From Alphaproteobacteria bacterium (GTDB taxonomy: Bacteria > Pseudomonadota > Alphaproteobacteria > UBA11222), in assembly GCA_009693835.1 (NCBI GenBank), contig SHWM01000027.1, positions 1-32,670 of the forward strand: DNA of 32,670 bases, in the 5' to 3' direction. The notes under the pieces are model-generated. The model was not told the DNA's origin, made no database searches, and worked only from the letters and a program-made list of their open reading frames with translations. Below, piece after piece: positions 17,026-23,648 of this stretch. Position numbers and translations under genes: made by a program. Each line of letters opens with the position of its first letter. Position 1 is the stretch's first letter.

Positions 17026-18102
17026 ATGGTTGAGCTTACCAGACAGGAACAATTTGCCGGCACCAAGGAAGTGGATCCGAAGCATCGCCTGGACGAGAAG
17101 GCGCTACTGGCCTATATGCAAACCCATGTACAGGGGTTTGAGGGCCCGCTGCGTATCGAGGAATTCAAGGGCGGCCAGTCCAACCCGACCTATAAGCTGA
17201 TCACGCCGCGCACCTCCTATGTGCTGCGCCGCAAGCCGCCCGGCATATTGCTGAAATCCGCACATGCGGTGGACCGCGAATACAAGGTCATCTCGGCGCT
17301 CAATAAAGTCGACATTCCGGTGCCGCGCACCTTTTGCCTGTGTGAGGACGAAAGCATTATCGGCACCATGTTCTACGTCATGGAATGCGTTGAAGGCCGG
17401 GTGTTCTGGGAACCGCTGGTGCCCGGGGTCAGCAAGGAGGACCGCAGCAAGATTTTCGACAGCCAGGTCAACTTCATGGCCAATCTGCACAAGGTCGACT
17501 ATCAGGGCATCGGGCTGGGCGATTTCGGCAGCCCCGGCAACTATTTCATGCGCCAGATTTCACGCTGGACGAGGCAGTATCAGGCGTCGGTCACCGAAGA
17601 CATCATGGAAATGAACCGGCTGATGGAGTGGCTGCCGAAAAACATTCCGGTGGACGATTCGGTCAGCCTGGTGCACGGCGATTTCCGTCTCGACAACGCG
17701 GTCGTACATCCTACCGAACCACGGCTGATTGCGGTGCTCGACTGGGAACTGTCGACCATCGGCCATCCGCTGGGGGATTTCACCTATCATCTGATGCAGT
17801 GGCGCAGCCCGGATTCCGATCTTGGCTCCACGCCGGAACCGGAACTGCGCGCATTGGGAATTCCCACCGTGAGCGAATACTCCGCACGCTATTGCGAACT
17901 GAGCGGGCGCAAAAGCATTGAAAATCTGGATTTCTATTTCGCCTATAATTTCTTCCGCCTCGCCGCCATTCTGCAGGGCATTCTGGGGCGGGTGCGTGAC
18001 GGCACGGCGGCCAGCGAACATGCGCTGGAACGCGCCAACCGGGTAAGGCCGCTATCGGAGCAGGGCTGGAAATATGCGCAACTGGCCGGGGCGGTGGCCT
18101 AA
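17026..18102 (+). CDS. APH-fold phosphotransferase family protein
   Basis: A 358-residue kinase-like protein of the aminoglycoside phosphotransferase/choline kinase superfamily. It belongs to the branch related to the ACAD10/ACAD11 N-terminal kinase domain. The nucleotide loop is in EFKGGQSNPTYKL (46-58) and YVLRRKPPG with a candidate ATP lysine (K70). The catalytic Brenner motif is VHGDFRLDN (H217, D219, N224), followed by the metal-binding VLDWELSTIG (D239). Members of this branch often sit near acyl-CoA dehydrogenases and catabolic genes, and a 4-hydroxyacyl-CoA kinase role has been described for ACAD10/11, but the substrate here is unknown. It follows purD by 47 bases and precedes a palindromic intergenic element. 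The catabolic cluster starts beyond that element on the other strand. Confidence 0.85.
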   Translation: MVELTRQEQFAGTKEVDPKHRLDEKALLAYMQTHVQGFEGPLRIEEFKGGQSNPTYKLITPRTSYVLRRKPPGILLKSAHAVDREYKVISALNKVDIPVPRTFCLCEDESIIGTMFYVMECVEGRVFWEPLVPGVSKEDRSKIFDSQVNFMANLHKVDYQGIGLGDFGSPGNYFMRQISRWTRQYQASVTEDIMEMNRLMEWLPKNIPVDDSVSLVHGDFRLDNAVVHPTEPRLIAVLDWELSTIGHPLGDFTYHLMQWRSPDSDLGSTPEPELRALGIPTVSEYSARYCELSGRKSIENLDFYFAYNFFRLAAILQGILGRVRDGTAASEHALERANRVRPLSEQGWKYAQLAGAVA

Positions 18103-18143
18103 ATCGTTTTCCGTTCAGATTGGCGCATATCCCGCACTCAGTC

Positions 18144-18327
18144 TGTCACCCCGGATTTACTCGCCACGGCGTAGGCGTAGCCGGGTTCCGGGGTCCACCA
18201 GCCTTCGCCAGAAGGCTGCCGCTTGGCAGGGGGCCACAAGGATAAGCCTGCGTATTGTACCCTGGACCCCGCAACAAGTGCCCCCCGGGCTGGCCTTTGG
18301 CCAGCCCGGGGACAGGCCCAGGTGACA
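18144..18327. repeat. Nested palindromic intergenic element, about 184 bases
   Basis: This 306-base gap between the phosphotransferase and the convergent decarboxylase gene holds no credible gene. It carries nested inverted repeats: TGTCACC (18144-18150) pairs with GGTGACA (18321-18327), and GGGGTCCA (18190-18197) pairs with TGGACCCC (18263-18270). Two local hairpins are present: CAGCCTT/AAGGCTG (18199-18205 and 18212-18218), and a perfect 13-base stem CCCCGGGCTGGCC with a TTT loop (18283-18311). The architecture resembles the mobile palindromic repeats scattered between genes in alphaproteobacteria. At a convergent junction the GC hairpin could also act as a bidirectional terminator, although no U-tract follows. 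Confidence 0.7.
18283..18311. terminator. Strong 13-base hairpin between convergent genes
   Basis: Stem CCCCGGGCTGGCC (18283-18295), loop TTT (18296-18298) and a perfect complementary arm (18299-18311). It lies between the convergent ends of the phosphotransferase and the ACMSD-type gene. There is no run of T on either side, so intrinsic termination is uncertain; it may simply be part of the repeat element. Confidence 0.35.
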
Positions 18328-18408
18328 CAGGGATCGGGGTGATTCAATATAAAATTATCCCGCTCCAGATCGGAAAATTCAGGAAGTCAGTCGTGCGAAT
18401 AGGCGCAT

Positions 18409-19413
18409 TTAGCCGCCTATCCCCAGAAAACGCAGCGCATTGCCGCCTAGCATGCCAGGAAGTTCGGCCTCGCTGACACCGCATTCCCGTAAAAAATCTC
18501 CAGGCTTCTGCTGGCGTATGGGGAACGGGTCATCCGTCCCAACCATCAGCTGGTCCGCGCCGAACAGCTCCTTGATCGCGCGCAGCAGCGCCGGCTCATA
18601 CACCAGGGTGTCAAAATAAAACCGGCGCGCGGTGGCCAGCGGGGCCTCGGGCATGGTGGCGGCCAGTTGCGGCGCGCTTTTCCACACCTTCTGGAGGCGG
18701 TTGATGACCGTCATCGCCGACCCGCCGCCATGGCTGAAACCCAGCCGCAGCGATGGATGGGCGTGCATCACCTGCCCGTTGATCAGCGAGGCGGCGGCAA
18801 TAGCGCTATCAAGCGGATAGCCAAGGATGCCGCCCATCAGAGGATTGGCACCCCATCTCTCTTCGCCTACCGGCTGAAGTCCGTGAACGAACAAAGCCAT
18901 GCCCAGCTCCTGGGCCGCGGCGAAAAACACCTTGAACCGGGGATCGCCCAGATCCCTGCCCATTATATGCGTGCCAATCTGCACCCCCTGCAGGCCGTAA
19001 TCGCGTTTCAGCACCAGCAGTTCTTCGGCGGCAAGGTCCGGGTCCTGTAACGGCACCATGCCCAGGCCGTAAAAATGCGCGGGCGCCGCATCCATCATGT
19101 TGCGCAGGGTCTGCGCGAGGTGACGCCCCATGATCACGGTTTCCTTCACGTCGAACCAGTAGGACAGCAGTTCCGGCATGGGAGACAGCACCTGAATGTC
19201 AACGCCATCCTCGGCCATGGAGGCAAGACGCCGGTCGACATTCCAGCAGCGGTCATCGATCTGACGGAACACCTTGCCGCCGATCATCACACTTGCTTTG
19301 GCCGGGTCCTTCTCATCGCACTGCATACATGGCCAGCGGTCATTCCATCCCCCCGACGGATCGGCGGGAAAATCCCGCGGCACAATATGCGCGTGAACAT
19401 CTATTGTTTTCAT
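18409..19413 (-). CDS. ACMSD-type amidohydrolase, probable non-oxidative decarboxylase
   Basis: A 334-residue amidohydrolase-2 protein of the ACMSD (2-amino-3-carboxymuconate-6-semialdehyde decarboxylase) type. The metal site is complete: H7 and H9 in DVHAHIVP, H177 in FVHGLQP, catalytic H228 in FSHGG and D294 in VGTDDPF. These match the metal and catalytic ligands known for ACMSD in kind and nearly in number. R50 and CWNVDRRLA (56-64) sit where ACMSD has its carboxylate-binding arginine and the conserved C-W-D region. In this neighbourhood of ring hydroxylases, an SDR and extradiol dioxygenases, decarboxylation of a ring-cleavage product or of an aromatic acid is likely. The substrate is not determinable. 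A good AAGGAG lies ten bases before the ATG at 19413. A palindromic repeat separates it from the SDR gene. Confidence 0.84.
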   Translation of the reverse strand: MKTIDVHAHIVPRDFPADPSGGWNDRWPCMQCDEKDPAKASVMIGGKVFRQIDDRCWNVDRRLASMAEDGVDIQVLSPMPELLSYWFDVKETVIMGRHLAQTLRNMMDAAPAHFYGLGMVPLQDPDLAAEELLVLKRDYGLQGVQIGTHIMGRDLGDPRFKVFFAAAQELGMALFVHGLQPVGEERWGANPLMGGILGYPLDSAIAAASLINGQVMHAHPSLRLGFSHGGGSAMTVINRLQKVWKSAPQLAATMPEAPLATARRFYFDTLVYEPALLRAIKELFGADQLMVGTDDPFPIRQQKPGDFLRECGVSEAELPGMLGGNALRFLGIGG

Positions 19414-19439
19414 GGAATTAATACTCCTTACTCTAATTT

Positions 19440-19534
19440 GTCTTTACGAGGAGCGACGCGACGCGGCAGTCCAGAGCCATAAATAAAAGCTTTGCCAGTT
19501 TACTCCTGGATTGCTTCACTTCGTTCGCAATGAC
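19440..19534. repeat. Imperfect inverted-repeat element of about 95 bases, MITE-like
   Basis: The left arm (19440-19476, beginning GTCTTTACGAGGAGCGACGC) and the right arm (19502-19534, ending TTCGTTCGCAATGAC) are imperfect reverse complements around an A/T-rich centre. The right arm is close to a widespread bacterial repeat whose consensus contains GTCATTGCGAGCGAAGCGAA and GCAATCCAG. It sits immediately after the stop codon of the SDR gene and before the ACMSD-type gene, both minus strand, so it interrupts an otherwise continuous operon. Confidence 0.7.
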
Positions 19535-19537
19535 GAA

Positions 19538-20299
19538 TTAAAGCATCGTGCTGCCACCATTGACGCTGACGACCTGCCCGGTGATGAAAGAGGCCTCGGC
19601 GGAGGCCAGATAGCTAACGGCGGACGCGACTTCGCGCATGTCGCCTGCCCGGCCCATCGGAATAACGCCAATGAATTTGTCCACCAGCGGGATGTTCTTG
19701 CCCAGCATGGCTTCGAGTTGCGGGGTCGCCACCGCGCATGGGGCCACCGTGTTGACGGTGATGCCATCGCCTGCGAATTCGCGCGCCAGACCCGTGGTCA
19801 GGCCATGCACGCCGCCTTTCGCTGCATTATAGGCGGCATGGTCCCACAGCCCGTTACGCACGCTGTCCGCGCCGATGCTGACGATGCGTCCGTATTTTGC
19901 TGCCCGCATGTGCGGCAGCGCGGCGCGGCAACACCACAGCGCGGTCCACAGATTGCGGTCAATCGTCAGCCGCAGGGTTTCCGGCGTATGCGACAGGAAC
20001 GGGCGTATCACGCCGCCGCCCGCATTGTTCACCAGAATATCCACCTTGCCCCATTTTTTCATGGCGGCGGCCATCATGGCGTTGACTACATCTTCCTGGG
20101 AAAGATCGCCGGCATGGGTGAGGATTTCCACCTTGCCCGCCGCAGCGACAATCGCGGCGCCTTGTTGCAGCACGTCGCCATTGACATCGGCCAGCATTAA
20201 ATTCGCCCCATCCGCCGCCAGCCGCACCGCGATCGCGCGCCCGATCCCCTGCGCAGCGCCGGTAACAATGGCAACACGGCCCTTATGTGCTCCGCTCAT
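19538..20299 (-). CDS. SDR family oxidoreductase, candidate cis-dihydrodiol dehydrogenase
   Basis: A 253-residue classical short-chain dehydrogenase. The nucleotide-binding glycine motif TGAAQGIG is at residues 13-20. D37/N40 in LMLADVNGD suggests NAD preference, and NNAGGG is at 91-96. Y157 and K161 in AYNAAKGG form the catalytic pair. The position 13 residues before the tyrosine, normally serine, is alanine (A144 in IGADSVRNG), with a serine two residues later. The C-terminus VSVNGGSTML is typical. It lies eleven bases after the VOC dioxygenase gene on the same strand. In a ring-hydroxylase cluster the natural role is oxidation of the cis-dihydrodiol to a catechol, but a beta-oxidation-like or alcohol dehydrogenase role cannot be excluded. 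Confidence 0.87.
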   Translation of the reverse strand: MSGAHKGRVAIVTGAAQGIGRAIAVRLAADGANLMLADVNGDVLQQGAAIVAAAGKVEILTHAGDLSQEDVVNAMMAAAMKKWGKVDILVNNAGGGVIRPFLSHTPETLRLTIDRNLWTALWCCRAALPHMRAAKYGRIVSIGADSVRNGLWDHAAYNAAKGGVHGLTTGLAREFAGDGITVNTVAPCAVATPQLEAMLGKNIPLVDKFIGVIPMGRAGDMREVASAVSYLASAEASFITGQVVSVNGGSTML

Positions 20300-20309
20300 A
20301 AATTCTTCC

Positions 20310-21212
20310 TTATCCGACGGTTTCGATTACGCCCTTGGCGCCAAAACGAGGGCTTGGCGCACCGCCCCAGTAATCCAGGGTTTCCAGGCTCGGCTCCAGC
20401 ATGCGGGGCGCGCGCGGACCGACTTCCGGAAACTCCTCCATGCCAAAACTGAATTCGACGGTCATTTCATCGGGATCAAGATAATACAGAAATATGCTGT
20501 CCGATGGCGGGTGACGGCCCGGCCCGAACACAATGGGGACCTGCATTTTCTGCGCCCTGATATTGGCCCTGCCCACATCGTCAATATCGGTGACCATGAA
20601 GTTGACATGGTTCAGGCGGTCCTCCGTCCCCTGACCAATCGCCAGACTGTGATGAAACGGATTGGGAAAGCAGCGCATGAAGGCAAAGGCCCCGGGGATA
20701 TAATCCGAGATGCGGTAATTCAACTGTTCGGTAAAAAACTGACGGGCCTTGGCGAATTCCTTCACGGTCAGCACGACATGCCCCAGCCGGGCGATTTTCG
20801 TCACTTTGCGCGAATAGGGCGGAATGAATTGCGATATATCGGCATAATATTCAAATGTGGCCCCGGTGTTGGGTTCGGTCATCCGGAAAGTCCGGCCCTG
20901 TTTCAGCGCTTGCTGCTCTCCCGCGTCAAGCCATTGCGGCTTCAGCCCGATATCGCCGAAATGCCCAAAGGCCGCATCCAGCGAGGCGTCCGATTCCATC
21001 TGCCAGCCGATCCGCTTTAGACCACCCGCCGTTCCCGGATACAGGATGACATTGTGATGGTCATTGCTGCAGCGGAAAAACCTGCTGCCCCCCGGCCCCT
21101 CGCCGGCGGCGTCAAGCCCCACCATGTCCTGGTAAAAAGCGGCAGATTTTTCCACGTCCGTAACCGTCAGCGCCACATAGCCCAGTTTCCTGTATCTGAA
21201 ATCCATGCCCAT
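20310..21212 (-). CDS. VOC-superfamily type I extradiol dioxygenase-like protein
   Basis: A two-domain vicinal oxygen chelate protein of about 300 residues, the size of type I extradiol dioxygenases. Counting from the third ATG of the ATG-ATG-ATG start cluster, the metal ligands are H145 in LGHVVLTV, H202 in LNHVNFMV and E253 in TVEFSFG, with HH (187-188) and H234 as likely second-sphere residues. The set is complete for Fe(II) or Mn(II). The N-terminal half (VALTVTDVEKSAAFYQDMVG) is the non-catalytic VOC domain. GGGAG lies just before the start cluster, and spacing favours 21212 over 21218. It is followed by the SDR gene. The substrate is probably a catechol derivative formed in the same pathway; it is a different subtype from the BphC-like enzyme at 27473. 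Confidence 0.85.
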   Translation of the reverse strand: MGMDFRYRKLGYVALTVTDVEKSAAFYQDMVGLDAAGEGPGGSRFFRCSNDHHNVILYPGTAGGLKRIGWQMESDASLDAAFGHFGDIGLKPQWLDAGEQQALKQGRTFRMTEPNTGATFEYYADISQFIPPYSRKVTKIARLGHVVLTVKEFAKARQFFTEQLNYRISDYIPGAFAFMRCFPNPFHHSLAIGQGTEDRLNHVNFMVTDIDDVGRANIRAQKMQVPIVFGPGRHPPSDSIFLYYLDPDEMTVEFSFGMEEFPEVGPRAPRMLEPSLETLDYWGGAPSPRFGAKGVIETVG

Positions 21213-21330
21213 CATCATCTCCCTTCAGCATCGCACGCGAGCAGTTTGCGTAAAGATTCACTGATTGTCACCCACCATGTTCGGGTTGGCGTTTGGCACC
21301 ACAGGCCGGCTAGATGTTGCTCTTTTGTTC

Positions 21331-21357
21331 TTTACAATCGGCTAGTTTTCCTATACA
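21331..21357 (+). promoter_or_regulatory. Possible promoter of the MuF-like toxin gene
   Basis: TTTACA at 21331-21336 and TATACA at 21352-21357 resemble -35 and -10 boxes, but the spacer of 15 bases is shorter than the usual 17. They lie 35 to 61 bases before the ATG at 21392, in a 179-base gap between divergent genes where a plus-strand promoter is needed. Confidence 0.3.
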
Positions 21358-21391
21358 GTTGAATCAGCCATCCAGCCCATGGGAAATCGAT

Positions 21392-22252
21392 ATGGCGCAG
21401 CCGGAGATCATTCATACGCAAGTCTATCGCAACGCGTTCGATCTGTATCTGCGGCGCGGCACACCCATCGAGCTGTCACTCAAGACGGCTTTGCAGGAAC
21501 ATCCCACCACGCATTATATCTGGCGGACGCGGGGCGACAATAAAGTGCGCGCATTGCACGCCGCGAACAATGGACGGATTTTTTCGTGGGACAGTCCGCT
21601 TTCGACCGGCCATCCGGGCGAGGATTATAATTGCCGGTGCACAGCGGAACCTTATGTGCGTGGAGAGAGTGAATTCGCTTATCAAGCGCTGACCAGCACT
21701 GTGAATGATTCAACCTCGAAATGGAAAATCCGCGATTTCGTTGAGCATGCGTTCAAAGACCCACGCGCCGTTACTTTATCTGAGATCGGGCATTTGCAGG
21801 ATATCATCAACCACTATGCCTATCATTTGGGAGCGACCGGAATATTCGATCGGGTTAATAGACAGATCATTGATAATGCCAGGAGATCTGGCAGCGGCTA
21901 TTTTACCTATCCTTTTTCAAACCACTACAGTTTCAGGGCGGTCGCCTTTCCCTATGGTGAATCTACTGTGAAAGGTGAATTTAGGGGGTATGTGGTAAGA
22001 AAAGGTAGTCTGATGCGGATTGACGGTGCCGTCGAATATTTATTTGAAGATGAGTATACCGACCCAGTAGACGTCAGACAGTATTTACTGGCGGGCACAT
22101 CCGATCCGGCAGCAACCAGAGAAATTGTCCGATACATCACAGATGGCGGCGGCGCGGTGTACGCCATTACGGATCAATGGCAAACGGCATTCCATGCGGA
22201 AGCAAAACTGGACGAAAGCGAAAGCCGCTATCAATGGGCTGAAGATGAGTAA
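21392..22252 (+). CDS. MuF (phage Mu gpF-like) remnant fused to an unassigned C-terminal domain; putative polymorphic toxin
   Basis: A 286-residue protein in two parts. Residues 1-90 match the C-terminal end of the phage Mu gpF / SPP1 gp7 minor-head domain: THYIWRTRGDNKVRALHAAN (40-59), NGRIFSWDSP, HPGEDYNCRCTAEP (74-87). Residues about 105-286 are not recognised. They are rich in aromatic and acidic residues, with YPFSNHYSF (173-181), FEDEYTDPVDVRQ (218-230) and GGGAVYAITDQWQTAFHAEA (252-271). Temperate phages are known to encode MuF proteins with variable C-terminal toxin domains; here there are no other phage genes. ATG at 21392 has only a weak GGAAAT before it; an earlier ATG at 21314 adds an unlikely segment. 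The next gene overlaps by eight bases and encodes a membrane-anchored small protein, as expected for an immunity partner. The gene is on the opposite strand to its neighbours. The toxin function is inference. Confidence 0.7.
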   Translation: MAQPEIIHTQVYRNAFDLYLRRGTPIELSLKTALQEHPTTHYIWRTRGDNKVRALHAANNGRIFSWDSPLSTGHPGEDYNCRCTAEPYVRGESEFAYQALTSTVNDSTSKWKIRDFVEHAFKDPRAVTLSEIGHLQDIINHYAYHLGATGIFDRVNRQIIDNARRSGSGYFTYPFSNHYSFRAVAFPYGESTVKGEFRGYVVRKGSLMRIDGAVEYLFEDEYTDPVDVRQYLLAGTSDPAATREIVRYITDGGGAVYAITDQWQTAFHAEAKLDESESRYQWAEDE

Positions 22253-22721
22253 GGTGCGGACCGCGATGCGCCGTTTATGGCAATGGTATATGGCGTTTTG
22301 TACTATTTTTATCACGCTTGCGATTCTGTATATAATTTATTTCTTTGTCGAGGAGCGCTATCGCTATGTGCAACTGCCCAATGGAGCCCGTCTCGCTGTC
22401 ACAGAATGGTTCACGCTAGGCAGGAGTGTGGTGCTTAAAAACAGCAGTGGAGACAATGTCACCCCGCCAGATATTGGCGGCGTGGTGTGGAATGACAAAT
22501 ATGTAAAGGGATGGCGATGGGATGCTGGGAAAGGCGGCGATATTGTCTTCATTTACAAGATTGGAAGCCCTGCGGCGATTGACAGCGGCAAAGCGACAGC
22601 AGACGAGTATAGAGAACTGTCAAAACAGAGCGGCCTTGCAGATGAAGATGATTATCTGAATTTTCCCAGTTTTCTGTCACTGATCCAGAATCTTGATTAT
22701 CACCGCTCGTGGTATGAGTAG
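22245..22721 (+). CDS. Small single-pass membrane protein, candidate immunity protein
   Basis: A 158-residue protein with a basic N-terminus (MSKVRTAMRRLWQW), one hydrophobic segment at about 15-34 (YMAFCTIFITLAILYIIYFF) and a soluble C-terminal domain of about 120 residues, probably facing the periplasm. The soluble part contains GARLAVTEWFTLGR, DIGGVVWNDKYVKGWRWD and GDIVFIYKIG, suggesting a beta-rich fold, then an acidic helical tail. No family is recognised. It overlaps the MuF-like gene by eight bases, so the two are co-translated. Position, size and membrane anchor fit an immunity protein that blocks an envelope-acting toxin, but this is contextual. ATG at 22245 was preferred over an earlier one at 22125 inside the upstream gene because the hydrophobic segment then follows immediately. 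Confidence 0.72.
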   Translation: MSKVRTAMRRLWQWYMAFCTIFITLAILYIIYFFVEERYRYVQLPNGARLAVTEWFTLGRSVVLKNSSGDNVTPPDIGGVVWNDKYVKGWRWDAGKGGDIVFIYKIGSPAAIDSGKATADEYRELSKQSGLADEDDYLNFPSFLSLIQNLDYHRSWYE

Positions 22722-22725
22722 AAAA

Positions 22726-22740
22726 GGGCAGCGCCCGCTT
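22726..22740 (+). terminator. Weak hairpin after the putative immunity gene
   Basis: GGGC-AGC-GCCC (22726-22736) followed by GCTTTAAT lies five bases after the stop. The stem is only four base pairs and the T-run is three, so it is a weak terminator candidate at best. Confidence 0.25.
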
Positions 22741-22766
22741 TAATCCCTTACATAATTTTGATTTTC

Positions 22767-23122
22767 CTATCGACAAGTCGTTGTGTTCCCGCTCGTGTGA
22801 CACATTGTCTGCCGAGGATTAAGCCTTTCGAACTCTCGATTCGACTCCCTTTCTGCAGCAGCGCGACTTTCCAGAATAGCATTAACCCTAGCGTCAGATC
22901 GGGCGCGGGCATTATCTTTTTTCTGCTCCTCCATCGCCCGGATTTGCAATCTACAATTACTGAATTCTGGTGTATCCGCGTTGAAATCTAGCAGTATGCA
23001 TTGGGCGATCTCGCTAGAGTCTCTCTCGCTCTCAGCGTCTGAGCAGCCTGTGCTGCCCGTTCTCCCGGAGTCTCGCAGGCTGCAAGCGATAGCAATCCCA
23101 GTATAGCGACAACCCTCTTCAT
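22767..23122 (-). pseudogene. Small outer-membrane lipoprotein split by a frameshift
   Basis: A clear lipoprotein start, MKRVVAILGLLSLAACETPG, has a lipobox LAAC (residues 13-16). It is preceded by a strong GGGGGAA six to seven bases before the ATG at 23122. This frame stops at 22988 after 44 residues. The shifted frame continues without a stop through DSSEIAQC, LDFNADTPEFSNCRLQ and a helical, charged segment (MEEQKKDNARARSDARVNAI and on) to 22767, ending TSGNTTTCR. Small lipoproteins with a C-x-(n)-F-x-C pair after the signal peptide and an R/Q-rich tail are common in alphaproteobacteria, so the two parts look like one gene of about 118 codons with a single-base indel near 22995-23045. It is either a recent pseudogene or a sequencing error. 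It lies ten bases downstream of the oxygenase beta gene. Confidence 0.62.
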
Positions 23123-23132
23123 AAGGTTCCCC

Positions 23133-23648
23133 CTAAAGAATGATGCTGATCTTGCCGACCGAACGGATGGAATCCATATCCAGCACCGCTCGCTTCTCCC
23201 TGATTTTCGGGCCATCCGCGCCCACGGCAAACTTGTATTCATTGTGGCCGACATAGGTGTTGGTGACGTCGTTCTTGGTGCGGTAAACCACGAAATTGCA
23301 GGTCACGGCATACGTATCCCCCTCAACGCTGCGTATACGGACATTATGCACCATGTGGCGCACCTTCGAATGCGGCCATTCCGCATGCGCGCCCTTCTTT
23401 TTCAGCCGCTTCACCCGTTCGCCCATCCGGAAACGGTCATCGGCGATATAGAACAGCGAATCGGCGGGCGTTGAATCCTCCGTGCAGTCGGTGGAAGGCA
23501 CCAGATAGCGCGCATCATCGGTAAACAGCGTCAGCCATTCATCCAGCCGCCATTCATCAATCAGCGCGGCCTCCGTATACAAAAATTCCTCAAAGTCATG
23601 GCGGGTCAGTAATTGATTATTCGCCGCCCTTAAACTTGCCTGGCTCAT
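23133..23648 (-). CDS. Aromatic-ring-hydroxylating dioxygenase beta subunit (leftward operon)
   Basis: The structural small subunit of a Rieske-type ring-hydroxylating oxygenase, 171 residues, with the SnoaL/NTF2-like cone fold. Family features are FEEFLYTEAALIDEWRLDEWLTLFTDDARYLVP (about 18-50), RMGERVKRL, RHMVHNVRIRSVEGDTYAV, NFVVYRTKN and the C-terminal REKRAVLDMDSIRSVGKISI. Its ATG at 23648 overlaps the alpha-subunit stop by four bases, so alpha and beta are coupled. The family's role is assembly of the alpha3-beta3 hexamer, with some influence on substrate range. The lipoprotein remnant follows directly. Confidence 0.93.
   Translation of the reverse strand: MSQASLRAANNQLLTRHDFEEFLYTEAALIDEWRLDEWLTLFTDDARYLVPSTDCTEDSTPADSLFYIADDRFRMGERVKRLKKKGAHAEWPHSKVRHMVHNVRIRSVEGDTYAVTCNFVVYRTKNDVTNTYVGHNEYKFAVGADGPKIREKRAVLDMDSIRSVGKISIIL

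Noticed and set aside
18074..18347. Several short open frames in the palindromic intergenic element
   Set aside because: They exist on both strands because of the repeat composition, and none has a ribosome site or family pattern.
19875..21020. 381-codon plus-strand frame across the SDR and VOC genes
   Set aside because: It spans two well-supported minus-strand genes and the gap between them, and the translation shows no domain.
21314..21391. Longer start of the MuF-like gene
   Set aside because: The added 26 residues cover the candidate promoter region and carry no family similarity.
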